Shown: positions 47,056 through 58,290 of the stretch, in pieces
How positions within the stretch are numbered: position 1 is the first letter of the stretch
Layout of the letters: each line of letters begins with the position of its first letter
Assembly: GCA_038373885.1 (NCBI GenBank)
Contig: JAWZYV010012519.1
Coordinates: 865,575-929,574 of the forward strand
DNA length: 64,000 bases
Reading direction: 5' to 3'
From: Cheiracanthium punctorium
Taxonomy: Eukaryota > Arthropoda > Arachnida > Araneae > Cheiracanthiidae
Notes under the pieces: model-generated
What the model was told of the DNA's origin: nothing
The model's input: only the letters and a program-made list of their open reading frames with translations
Database searches by the model: none
Program-made: the position numbers and the translations under genes

Positions 47056-48213
47056 ATGTGGGTTATTAATTAGGTAGTCCAGCACAAACAAATGAAATGA
47101 ACCTCTGTGGTAACGTGAAGACTAAATGCAACAGGATAAAAGCTTTCTTGAATGCTTTGCCTGTAAAACTATCTTTCCAACAGTGACACACTTAATGCTG
47201 TAAAACAATATATTCATTTCGGAATTCGGATTATTACTATTGTGTTTAAAAATGGAAACTATTTCTTTGTGTAAAATGTTGGTTATTAATCATACAGTAC
47301 ACCAGAAATAAATAAAATTAACCTGCGTGGTCACGTGAAAAGGAAATGCTATTGAATAAAAACTTGCTTGAGTACTTTGCCTGTAAAACAATCTTTCCAG
47401 CAGTGACACACCTAATGCAGTAAAATAGCACTAGTCATTTCGGGATTGTGATAATGAATGTATTTAAAAATGGAAAAGACTTTCTTTGAATAAAATGTGG
47501 GTTATTAATTAGGTAGTCCAGCACAAACAAATGAAATGAACCTGTGTGGTAACGTGAAGACTAAATGCAGCAGGATAAAAGCTTTCTTGAATGCTTTGCC
47601 TGTAAAACTATCTTTCCAACAGTGAAACACTTAATACTGTAAAACAATATATTCATTTCGGAATTCGGATTATTACTATTATGTTTAAAAATGGAAAATA
47701 TTTCTTTGTGTAAAATGTTGGTTATTAATCATGCAGTACATCAGAAATAAATAAATTAACCTGTGTGGTTACGTGAAAAGAAATTGTGACTGAATAAAAG
47801 CTTGCTTGAATACTTTGCCTGTAAAACTATCTTTTCAACAGTGATACACGTGTATTTAAAAATGAAAAATATTTTCTTTGAATAAAATGTGGGTTATTAA
47901 TTAGGTAGTCCATCAGAAACAAATGAAATGAACCTGTGTGGTAACGTGAAGACTAAATGCAATAGGATAAAAGCTTTCTTAAATGCTTTGCCTGTAAAAT
48001 TATCTTACCAACAGTGACACAATTAATACTCTAAAACAACATATTCATTCATACATTCAGGAATTCTGATTATTACTATTGTTTTTAAAAATTGAAAATA
48101 TTCTTTCGCATAAATGTTCTTATTAATCATATAGTACATCAGAAATAAATAAAATTAACACGTGTGGTTACGTGAAAAGTAAACGTGACTGAATAAAAAC
48201 TTGCTTGAATACT

Positions 48214-48412
48214 GAAAAAACACAAAAAATACTGGTGTTAAACGATAAAATAAATAAAAACTTTGTGAAAAAATACACATAAAATGTTACTTATAACACG
48301 TTACGATTGTTTCGACCAAAAATAGACAGAAAGAATTTTTGGTCTAAACAATCGTAACGTGTTATAAGTAACATTTTATGTGTATTTTTTCACAAAGTTT
48401 TTATTTATTTTA
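48214..48412. mobile_element. fold-back element 2 in the tandem array
   Basis: Begins GAAAAAACACAAAAAATACT, then an inverted repeat at 48246-48412 with arms of about 75-80 bp around a short turn (about 48323-48334). It shares the leader, the TAAATAAAAACTTTGT segment and GTTTCGACCAAAAAT with fold-back 1, but the rest of the arm differs. It splits the unit word GAATACT|TTGCC; only about 4 bases (TACT) are duplicated at the junction. Confidence 0.8.
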
Positions 48413-49254
48413 CTTTGCTTGTTGAACTATCTTTCCAATAGTGATACACCTAATGCTGTAAAACAGTATTAGTCATTCGAGATTGTGATAATAAATGTAT
48501 TTAAAAATGGAAATTCTTTTCTTTGAATAAAATGTGGGTTATTAATTAGGTAATCCATCACAAACAAATGAAATGAACCTGTGTGGTAATGTGAAAACTG
48601 AATGCAATGGGATAAAAGCTTTCTTAAATGCTTTCCCTGTAAAATTATCTTAGCAACAGTGAAACACTTATTGCTGTAAAACAACATATTTATTTCAGGA
48701 TTCTGGTATTTAATACTTTTAAAAATGGAAAATATTCCCTTTGTGTAAAATTTAGGTTTTCAATCGTACCGTAGCATCAGAACTAAATAAAGTGAACTTG
48801 AGTGGTTATGTGAAAAGGAAATGCAGCACAACAAAATCTTGCTTGAATGCTTTCACTGTAAAACTATCTTTCCAACAATGAAGCACCTAATACAGTAAAA
48901 CATTAATATGCAGTAATGTCCAGATTCTCATTATTATTTTTTTTTTTTTATGAAAGTAATAATTTTGTACAAAATGTAAACTGTTACTCATACAGTTCTG
49001 CAAATATAAATAAAATGAACCTGTATGTAATCAATGATTTAGTAATGACAAGAAAGCACAGCAGGATGAAAAACTGCCTTCACATACTTGTAAAAACTAT
49101 TAAAACTATTTTTAAACAGATTTCGCTATTACAGTATAAGAGCAATATTTATTTCGGAATTCCAATAACTACTGTTTCGGAAAGTGGGAGACAGTTCTTT
49201 AATAAAATGTAAATTATTCGACCATTTATTATCCGTCTAGAACATTCCTGACTT

Positions 49255-49560
49255 TGGTCAGTTTTTGGGAGGGTGACAACTTCTCTCACCTGGACTGTTG
49301 CGGGGCCATGTACGCTAAAGGAAGTTTGTGTACATAATGTCTGTCATCGCTCCAATGTCCTTCATGAAACGATATCTCAGAGGGTGCCAATAAAGGCGAT
49401 GATATCTCATTTGGAATTGGTTCATAATCAGGAGACCTCCGAGTCAAGTCGGTCTTTCTTCTAATGGGGCTCACTAACATGAAAGCCAATACATTTTAGC
49501 CATCGCCGTCTTTTATGGAGGATCAGGCATCGCTATGCAGTTAGCCAGAGGGCATTAGTT
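49255..49560. repeat. unclassified interspersed repeat near the array edge
   Basis: G+C-richer than the surrounding array remnants. The segment from GGGAGGGTGACAAC to GTACGCTAAAGG is about 70 percent similar by eye to 62438-62492 (GGAGGGTGCATGCC to GTATGCTAATGAG). Frames on both strands (49273-49464, 49286-49489) are unrecognised. It probably interrupts the tandem array. Confidence 0.4.
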
Positions 49561-50130
49561 GTAACAACACCAAGTATTCCTTCCCCCATCGGTTAAAATA
49601 ATCTGTAAAACTGCACTTTTAACAAACTAATACTTATTTCAGTAAAACACTGTTATTCATTTCAAAATTCTAGTTATTTCTATTTTTAAAATTTGAAAAA
49701 AAAATTCATATCACATATAAGACTACGGATTATTTAATGTAAAGTAAAATTAAGGAAAAAACACCTGAGTGATTGTGTGGCGTAGTGGCTGTACTAAACG
49801 AGATAAAAAAAATCATTACATTTATCATTTCCAAACCCTGTTGTCAACATTACAACAATAGCAATAGGAAAAAAACACAGTTGATTCATTTCTAATCCAG
49901 TTTCTTTGTCACCTTTCTGTTTACACTATCTTAAACGGTAGGAAAATTATGTCTTTTTAAAGTGCATGTTACTTCAGTGAGTGTAAAATTAAAAAAAATA
50001 TATTTTACAGAAGATAGAAATATTAGATATTTTTTTCAAGCAAAAGTGCAAATATAAATTTATGATCAGCATCTAGTGTGACATATCCCCTCAAAAAAAC
50101 AAGTAAAAAGAGAATAATACAACACTGCTT

Positions 50131-52000
50131 TGGAAACTGAAGTTATGTTAACTGGGATTCCTAACATTCATTTTGACCGAATTAAGTTCTTTACTTCTTA
50201 ATTGTACAAACAATTGTCACAAAATAATTGTAATTGTTAATTATGTTTCTTAAATGTAATATTAAATGTTTTTGAGAAGACAAAAATAATCCTATTTCCT
50301 TGTATTCTTTAATGAAACGGAGAAAAATCTGCTTACTATTTCTATCTAATGATGATTTGAAATTCACTGAGTTTATCTTTTTATAAAATAAAAACTGATA
50401 CTTGATATGATTTACAGGAATCTTTATGTTAATTATACAGAAATGAACCATTGCATTTTAAACTCATTAATTTATATTAGGAGAAACTATAATTAAAAGT
50501 TGCTACAATTACAAAAATCACATAAACGATTAGAATTTCTCTTATTAATCTAGCGAAGATAAATTTTTCCTGTCATTTACAAATATGCAAAAAAAATACA
50601 TGAATATACTTTTATGGTAAATGTATTAATGCTTCTCCGAAGCGATGCAAAACTGGGGTTTCAGTTCCTCTATAGCAGAAAATGTTTTCCATTTTCTTCT
50701 TGCTGGTACAACTTTCTGAGAAGATTTTAAGAGGGGTCAAATGTAGATACCACAGTTTAAGCAAGAATGTGTGCAAACTAAGGTAAGAAATTTAAATGCG
50801 AAAATGCTCATTAGGATATGAGCAAATTATTTAGTCATTTAAGACTATTCTAGTAAAAATGTAATGTCTTAATTTACTCTTAAACGTTAGTCGATATTAA
50901 TCTATGTAGGATAACTTTCATAATATACAACCAATAATTAAAACTATGCCATTTTTTAAATCACAAAATACTAGTTTAAAAGACAGCAATTATAACTCAC
51001 GTTAGTAATTTTTTTTATAATTTTGATTCATTACTTTTATAAATATTGATACAGCTCTTACTTTTATGCCCTCGAGTAAATTTTAAGAAAAAGTCTGATT
51101 CGTCTGCAATTTAAAATCTACATCAAATGTGAGATAATCAATGTGCAGCAGCTTTTTCCTTCGGGGAGGGGGGGGGATTTTAATTTTTTTTTAATTTAAT
51201 GTCTTTTTAATTTAGTCCGATTTCTTTGTAAGTAAAGAATGCAAGTGCATTAAAAATTTCTTTAATAGTCAGACTTGTCATATTTAAAAATACTACACGA
51301 TGTATTTTATTTTCTTTTAAAATGTTTACAGAAGTCATATTTAAAGAAAATCAACTATCCATTAATAAGCCAAAAGTCTTAGACATTTTGCCAAATTGTG
51401 AGATATCAATGATTCTCGTTACAATAAATATGTGCAAAATGATTCATCATTGTTAAATAAATGAAAGCGGTTAAATAAATTTTAAGTGTTCTGTTTTTGT
51501 TTTTTTAATAAAAATTTATCTGTCATATTAATGAACTGTTTTACAGTTATAGTAGTATATGAAAGATAAATCCGAGAACTGTATAGTAATAGTATTTGCA
51601 AAACAAATACAAGTTCTTTGCAATGACCTACAATTTATGGATTTATTACCCTTACAATTCTCCCATTTTTGTATAGTTAATATTTCTTGGATAAAAGCTT
51701 TGCATGCCTTTTATTTTACTGACAGTTAAAGTTAGATTTCTTTTGAAATGAAAGTTTCAGATTTCATGAGGGGAAGGATTTTCCCTTTTGGGTAAGACAT
51801 CAACTTTTTGCCTAGGAGCAAAATATGAAAAATAATGAATTATTCTTTTATTTTTTATGTATATTTTACAAGAATAGAAATAAATAATGCCATTTCGTAA
51901 AACGCACTTCAATCTATTTTCATCTAATGCTTGAAAAATCGGCAGTAAGTAACCCTTTTTAAAAACTCGTCGCAGTCGAAAATTCATGTTTAAGAGAAAA
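50131..52000. other. AT-rich spacer, nothing recognised
   Basis: Open frames at 50191-50451 and 51757-52113 (minus) match no family. A G-run is at about 51168-51176. No element ends. Confidence 0.55.
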
Positions 52001-52560
52001 CTTTTCGTCTTTTTGCCCGAGGAAATGTTCCCCTTCGTCCGTTCTTTCGGTGAACCAACCCCAACACTTTGGCTGTCAGTGCCGAGACAGAAAAATGCTT
52101 GAAAAGATACCACCCTGTAAAACTATCTTCCCTGCAACAACAATACTTTTCCCGCCTGCGCCGCGCCGCAAAGCCAACTTTAACCACCTTACTTCCCAAG
52201 TTGCGTTTCACACTTCATGATTGGCCGAGCAGGGGCCTCTCGCGCGACGAAGATGATGGGAACGGGGGAGGATAGAGTAAAGGTCTTTGTCGCGGGCCGC
52301 GGTCCGGAACCGATCCGCTAGACAATGCTTCATCCACACTGTCAAATGTTACACAGAAATTCCATTAGGAGGAGCTCTGCGGGATGTCTGTTCGGACCGC
52401 AAGAGGTCGCCACCTATCGCTCGAGGAAAGTGTTCCGCATTCACCCGCCCCCCTTCCCCCTTTTTGATAGTATGATGGGCTTTTATGTATTGTATTCGAT
52501 TTCTATGATAGGAGTGGATCGCTGGAAGGGGGGTCTTCGATAGAAAAAAAATAATGATAT
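52001..52560. promoter_or_regulatory. CpG-containing G+C-rich island, candidate regulatory region
   Basis: The most G+C-rich non-repetitive segment in the window, with clusters of CpG (CCTGCGCCGCGCCGC near 52155, CTCGCGCGACG near 52238, GTCGCGGGCCGCGG near 52290) and an inverted CCAAT-type word (GATTGGCC near 52219). It has several short overlapping frames on both strands, none recognised. No element ends. A promoter or enhancer of a gene outside the window is plausible but unproven. Confidence 0.3.
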
Positions 52561-52850
52561 TCGAAAGTTTGTTGTCAAAGGCGAAAGGTTGTGTAATTCT
52601 GCACACATGCGACATTTTTATTCCGCGATGTAATTAAACTTCATTTGTAAATGTAATTTGTCATTCTAAATAGAAAAAAAAGAATGTTGTAGCCCCCAAG
52701 ATTTATCAACAGATATACAAATAAAAAATTCGAAGTCCTTCCAGACTTTACGTACTAGATTGCCAACTTTTCAAGTTAAGCTTAAATAAATTCATCCATA
52801 AAGCATTTGACGCTTCTAAAATATTCATGAGTAATGTACATATCATTCTA

Positions 52851-53444
52851 TTAGGTTGTAACGAAAGTTTTCCGCCACTCCAAGTATTGCCTGCACAAGC
52901 AGTTCGCGTTGGTGTCTTTGCCAATATTTTGTCAAACGATTTTTGTTATTTGAAAGAAAAGACTTGTTTTAGAGCACTGTGTTGTGAAATCCGTAAAACA
53001 ATATCGTTATGATTAAGTATAAGGTTTCTGAAATGGAACTACCACGCTACCAGATTGATCCATCATTTACTCTCAGTTCTGTCGCAAAAGGTCAGCTACA
53101 GAATGACACTGAATCATGTGTACAGCTTAAGGTACTACTGTTGTATCATATGACACTGTGAAGATTTGGCACCGAAAGTTCAAAAACGAGGACTAGGATA
53201 TTAAAGAAGCAAGAGCACTCTGACCGGACTACTGATGCTGATGTGGCCCGCCTACGAGAATTTGTGGAAGAAGATAAAATATTCATCCACGAGAGCTAGC
53301 TAAAAGAGTTAGACTTTAGTGTCATGTTCATTAGTCGCGCTAAGCATCGCATAAACTTGACATATAAGGTCAATGTTACGGTCAGCTGGGTACTGCGTGA
53401 GCTGACTCAAGCAAATCTGGCGGAAAACTTTCGTTACAACCTGA
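52851..53444 (+). mobile_element. internally deleted mariner element
   Basis: Terminal inverted repeats of about 27 bp (left TTAGGTTGTAACGAAAG, right the inverse with one difference) are flanked by TA on both sides (52849-52850 and 53445-53446). The 594-bp body retains the N-terminal half of a mariner-type transposase at about 53080-53350, with stops and shifts: RTTDADVARLREFVEEDK and LKELDFSV are the clearest pieces, matching the region between the two helix-turn-helix motifs. The catalytic domain is deleted. Probably mobilised in trans when active. Its coding remnant differs from the mariners at 21.8 and 28.7 kb. Confidence 0.85.
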
Positions 53445-53446
53445 TA

Positions 53447-54742
53447 TATTTTGAAAACATTTGTGGTTTTTAATTTATCGTGACAAAATATATAGTCTTG
53501 TAATTTTAGTCGCATTTCTCTAAAGCTTTCAGTTCCTTGTTAAAATGTTGGGCCTCGAAAACGCACATGGAGAAAAAAAAATACCGCTCTCATCTAGAAC
53601 GGTAGATGGTTGTTTCGTGTGTCCCAAAACTAGAATAGATAGAAGAATTATGCTTGCAGGTGATACACATAACTCGTATAGACGAAGTGGTAAAGAATTT
53701 CTAGTCCGTAGTATTCTAGTTAATCACAGGGGAATGACTAGTTTGTGTAACGAGAAATTTTGTTCGATTTTTTGAATACGCTCATGCACTAGAATTACCG
53801 TTTGTGAGTCTTCCCGCTAGAGTACGCAGCTATTTACAGATATTTTCATCTGGGTACAAGCAGCAGCTTATAGAGGCGTCTCGTTCTATGAACTAGTATT
53901 TATAGGAAGTACACAGACTCATAAATTCTAGTTCCACAAATTATTTTCTAGATGCTAGTGGATTTTTTTCTTAAGTGTAAAAGTTTATGATTGTATATCC
54001 TATCAAAGTACTGTTCGCTTTATAAAATAAACGGATAAATTGAAAGTTTTAAGAACTTTAGCTAAATTCTGGAGAAAAACATTCACAGAACTAGACTTTA
54101 ATTATGCCAAAGTGTCATTTTATATTTTAAGGCTCTTATGGGCCGACCCCCAAAACTGAAAGATGTGAATACTTCCTAAATCTTAAGAACTTTAAAAACG
54201 TAAACTGTATAACTTTTATCTGATGTTAGTTGTTTTTAAAAATTATATGCAGGCCTATATGCTTTAAATTCTCATGAAACGATGAAAGGCGTTTTGTTTT
54301 CCTAATGTAACATTTTTGTAAACGTCTTAAACTGTTAGATAGTGAATGAAATCTTGCTGCGAAGCATTAAAGAATTTTGAAAAGTAATTGCAAAGTATTG
54401 GCTTGAAAAAAAATTGTCAAATTTTTAAAAGTACGAAAAAAAATAAAGAAAATATATGTATGAATCATTAGTTTAATCTTTAAAGAATAATCCTTTTTTT
54501 TTTCATTTGAATAATAGGATGTATATGCATGTATTCAGAACTCATATTTTTATCTGATCGCTTATTTCCTAAATATATTTATATAATTAAGATTAATTTT
54601 AGATAATTATGATATATTTTATACTGAAATAAGGAAATTACAAATGGGCATATAATACTTTACTAACTTTTCTCTTTTTCTTAAATTCAGTTCAGATACT
54701 CATAATTTAAATATCACACAAATAAGAAAAAAATGTATCATA
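53447..54742. other. AT-rich spacer
   Basis: A plus-strand frame at 53545-53775 (76 codons) is open but unrecognised. The remainder is AT-rich without visible elements. Confidence 0.5.
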
Positions 54743-55036
54743 CATTTTCAAAAATTATTTCTTCAATTTGCGCAAATTTTACGCAGAAGTGCTGCCGAAG
54801 TATCTTCGTTGTTTTTTTAATATCCGTTTCTTCTTCTTTTTCTCACCCGCCGTCAATTGAAAACAAATTTCAATCAATCAGAAGAAACGTCTTCAGATTC
54901 AACGATTTTTTTTTCTCCTCTTCTTCAGATTTTCGGGAAGAATTCACGAAAATATAACGTCTCCCACAAGTAGGAAATTATTCATTGTAAAATAAGGGGT
55001 AAATTAGTGTATAAAAACGAATTTTTTCTGAGAGTG
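54743..55036. mobile_element. TA-flanked MITE with CACTCTCA-type ends, copy 2
   Basis: Left end CATTTTCAAAAATTATT (diverged), right end TTTTTTCTGAGAGTG, TA on both sides. Interior blocks (AATTATTTCTT, AGTGCTGCC, TCAGATTTTCGGGAA, ATAACGTCTC) align with the copy at 785-1254. It has about 60 extra bases in the middle and lacks the SINE. Confidence 0.65.
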
Positions 55037-56680
55037 TACTCATCCGAAAGAAAAATTTACATTTATTTGGCTATGACTTCAAAGAGTTAATCTCTAAATT
55101 TTCTTAAGTCATAATAAAAAAGGTCATTTAGAATATTGCATGCTTCTTTCCGGTAAAAATTAGTGCTGTTTCGTGAGCCTCTTGGCTTTACACCAAGAAA
55201 ACTGCTATCTGATATATGTAATTGTCGAAACATTCATAAAAACTTCCCAGCCCAACTTTGCGAAACACCTTGATTGATTAAAATGATCGTTTTGTGCATC
55301 AACATTCATGCCCCCCCCCCAAAAAAAAATATATAAAGATATATGAAAAAAAAATCTTTCAGTGAGTGCACACGAAATGTCACACAAATCACTTGATCAG
55401 CTTTTCTGACCTTCCTCGACGTAGTCAAGATACTAGGGGGAGGGAAATAAAAAATAAATAAAAAAGACAGACACTAAATCCCAATGAGATGGAATGGCGC
55501 TTCTAATGGTGGCACGATAGGAAATGAATATAAAGGGTAGAAAAAAAAAACAATAATAACTAGAGGAAAAGAAGGAAAGAGGCCTGTAATTAACCTCTCG
55601 GAGTGCAGACTTTCTGTGCTTCGCGTGTAGGACACGACTTGTCCATTTGTTGAGAAATGACAGTTCGCGACCGCTCCTTGCCAGTCATCGGGTTCCGTTG
55701 TTGATTTTTTTTTAAAACAGAAACTCGCGGAAAGTTGAATTCACTCAAGCGTAAGCCATTTCTGGTCATACTGTTGCGGTGCGATAAATGTTTTTGAAAT
55801 TTTAACCTCCATGTTCCCATACCTTTATAAATTGTTTTCTTTCTGCCAAGAATTTTATCAAATCAATAAATATTTAAAACATTGGGCTTTTTTTCTAATA
55901 GATTTCAATATTTAATTGACTGGATTTTAATTTATTTCATTTTAAATAAAAGTTACGATGGCACTGTAGAGACAAACGCAGTTTTTGTAGCCATCATGAA
56001 TCGCGGTCTAAAATTTAAAATAAATTCGTCCAAAATGAGTTATGTGAAAGACTGGTTAAATCAAAATCCGACATGTTTCACATTCTTAACTGATCGCAAG
56101 CAAACATGTAAAAGGAATGGTACCACTTGTGATCTATAGAAAATCAGAGAAAAATACGCATTTTTTAAAAGTCTGTGTTCATTTGCAGCAGTAAGGATGA
56201 ACGCGAAGTGAAAATTGTAAAACTTAAATTTTTTTTAAATAAAACCTTTAAAAGAATAAATGTGAGTTCAAAGTTTTACTGTGGTGTGTACTATATTGCT
56301 GAACACCATTTGATTTGCTGAACAGTGGGAAATTTATTTGTATACGTGTACAGACTACATTTCTACATACCTGCAATCCATCATTCATCTGTAATAATAT
56401 TTGTGAACTTGCTTGCATAAGTAAAAAATATGATTGTATTACATTGGTTATCGTCAGTTAAATTCATGAATAAAAATTAAACTTTTCCCATACATAACAT
56501 TTGTTTCTATTAAGATCTTTTTTATTAATCCTATAAGACACTTAAACGGTCTAAAAACAAGCTTCACAGACTGGTACTCCATATTGATATACCGATGAAG
56601 AGATAGTAATTAGGAGTAAATACTAGTTAGTGAATAACGACAGCAAAATTTCGAAAAAGAAAATGACTTTTTCAACTACG
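55037..56680. other. AT-rich spacer
   Basis: A C-run/A-run pair lies at about 55310-55329. Frames at 55590-55820 (minus) and 55882-56139 (plus) are unrecognised. A short minus-strand KLGWEV near 55245 recalls mariner but is not supported by neighbouring motifs. Confidence 0.45.
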
Positions 56681-56684
56681 AGAC

Positions 56685-56937
56685 TGGTTTCAAAACTCTT
56701 TATATTCAATTCTTCCAGACAGTCAATCCAGTATTCTATTTTTACAAAATATTCTAACTGCAAGTAAAATAGCATCAAATATATTTCAAGAACTTAGATC
56801 AATGAGAAAATATGTTTATTTTACATGGATAAAAGGACATTTTATGATAGCGGGTAATGAAATGGCGGACGGACTGACCAGACTAGCAGCCATACACAAT
56901 AGTACTTACCTAATTAATACTGTCCTCATCAAGATAT
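56685..56937 (+). pseudogene. LINE RNase H domain fragment
   Basis: An open stretch reads ILPDSQSSILFLQNILTASK, then a middle segment ending RSMRKYV, then YFTWIKGHFMIAGNEMADGL and TRLAAIH. DSQSS is the conserved Asp-Ser block and WIKGH...GNEMADGL the C-terminal block of the RNase H domain carried by I/Jockey-type LINEs, where it degrades RNA in the RNA:DNA hybrid. The frame runs from about 56720 to 56937 and lacks the N-terminal catalytic blocks. No reverse transcriptase is visible upstream, so this is a truncated copy. Confidence 0.75.
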
Positions 56938-57591
56938 AGCTAGTGACATGCTTGAACGTGCATGAACATCTTCAGTTAAATTTGCAACTTTCCAATCAGA
57001 AATCCTAATACCCTAAAAATTGGGCTACAACCGTCCGCCATGCACAAGCCTTGTATCTAGAATTTCGTATGAAACACGAATTGTTCGCATTCGAAGATCC
57101 TCTTCGCCCGTCTTGTGACCAAACATGGCGCCATCTTCTCAGCCGAATGACCCATCGGTATGTCGCGTGGCCGATTCTTTGTCAATTTACGGGATGCTTT
57201 GCAAAAAGGCAAACCGTCACGAAACGTTTGGTCTTTTTTGTCACAGGGGCGCTAAGCCTTGGAAATGCGTGTGTGCCCGCGGTCCAAAAGATAGCAACGT
57301 CGTGACTGATATGTGCTGATAGCCATAATATTTGGAATCGCAGATTAACGGAACACGCGATCCGAAAGAGCTTTTTAGGGGTACGAGTAAATTAGACTTT
57401 TTAGAGTAATGGGCAGTAGTCAGAATGATCTTTTGTCTAGAAAAATACAGAACAGAAAAATATATTTAGAAATCAAAAAATCTATACACTCAGCCCACGC
57501 ATGCAGCGCAAGAATGTTTTCATTTTGTTGTTTAAAAATTCACTCAAAAATACTTGTGTTCATTTTTTAATATGATAAAAAAAATTTGATA
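56938..57591. other. spacer with a G+C-richer patch, unrecognised
   Basis: About 57030-57320 is G+C-richer and keeps two plus-strand frames open (57051-57305 and 57125-57319). It follows the LINE fragment and could be its decayed 3' end, but no LINE motif (such as a CCHC knuckle) is visible. It contains the palindromic word ATGGCGCCAT at 57124-57133. Confidence 0.35.
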
Positions 57592-58290
57592 TATAGGGTG
57601 ATGATTTTAAAAAAATACCCATTGATTTATTATGACCCTTAAATCTGACGAATGTGGCAACTATTGTGGCAACTGCTTGAACCTTGTTTAAGCTTGGGAG
57701 ACAATTTTCAACACAGTTGGACTATTACAACTTTACTTATGAGGTAAAACAGACATGGTGACGACCAATGTTATTTTTGAAAATCATAATTTAATTCCAT
57801 TTTTTACATTATCATTCCTTACAGCAAATTTTGAAAATGTTTGCCACCCTTTTGAATGCAAACATAAAAGCAATCGGGTTTTCCAGAGAATTCCTACAAA
57901 CAACGATGATTTACAACAAATCATAAGTGTTGAAATTTCTTCAATAATAACTAAAAATGTTGCGAAATAGGACGAAAACCTTGGTTCGACGTGTCCATGT
58001 TTGCATTCAAAAGGGTGGCTGGCATTTTCAACATTTGCTGAAAGTAATGAAAATGTACAAATTTGGATTATGTTTAAAAGAATCACAAGATTATGGAACA
58101 TTGTGCGTCTTAATGTTTCTTTTAACATACAAATAAAGTTGTAACAGTCCAACAGTGTTGAAAATTGTCTTTCGCACTTAAACAAAGTTCAAACAATAAT
58201 ATTTTAGTGTTAGAGTAGTTGCCACATCCGTCAGATTTAAGGGTAATAAGAAAAACAAACGGCTTACTCTTTTAAACTAATCACCCTGTA
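57592..58290. mobile_element. TA-flanked MITE with TACAGGGTG ends and long arms, copy 2
   Basis: Left end TATAGGGTGATGATTTTAAAA, right end the inverse of TACAGGGTGATTAGTTTAAAA, TA on both sides. Inverted similarity runs nearly to the centre: AATGTGGCAACTA near 57649 against TAGTTGCCACATCC near 58215; AACACAGTTGGAC near 57710 against GTCCAACAGTGTTG near 58147; GCCACCCTTTTGAATGC near 57844 against the inverse near 58000. Open frames on both strands are a consequence of the symmetry. Related by its ends to 27351-27996. Confidence 0.8.

Larger units (their letters stand above)
44300..50130. repeat. tandem array of ~220-bp units, degenerate at both edges
   Basis: A unit beginning GCTTTGCCTGTAAAACTATC recurs at about 45862, 46182, 46401, 46622, 47155, 47376, 47595, 47813, 47985, 48415, 48627 and 48849. 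Each continues with CAACAGTGACACACYTAATG, ATTCATTTCGGAATTC, AAAAATGGAAAATATT and AACCTGTGTGGTTACGTG. Spacing is about 220 bp where uninterrupted. In the centre, alternate units are most alike (47155 with 47595; 47376 with 47813), giving a ~440-bp dimer. Units fade towards both edges: only fragments are recognisable at 44340-45800 and 49070-50130. Two fold-back elements interrupt it. AT-rich and non-coding; open frames inside are chance. Confidence 0.85.

Noticed and set aside
45862..49070. Regularly spaced repeats as a possible CRISPR array
   Set aside because: Units are ~220 bp, tandem without distinct spacers, in eukaryotic-type DNA; this is a satellite-like array.
55205..55387. KLGWEV word suggesting mariner
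   Set aside because: No adjacent mariner motifs (PHxA upstream or SPDLAP downstream) in any frame.
57755..58185. Overlapping frames of 71 and 133 codons on opposite strands
   Set aside because: Explained by the inverted arms of the TA-flanked MITE at 57592-58290.
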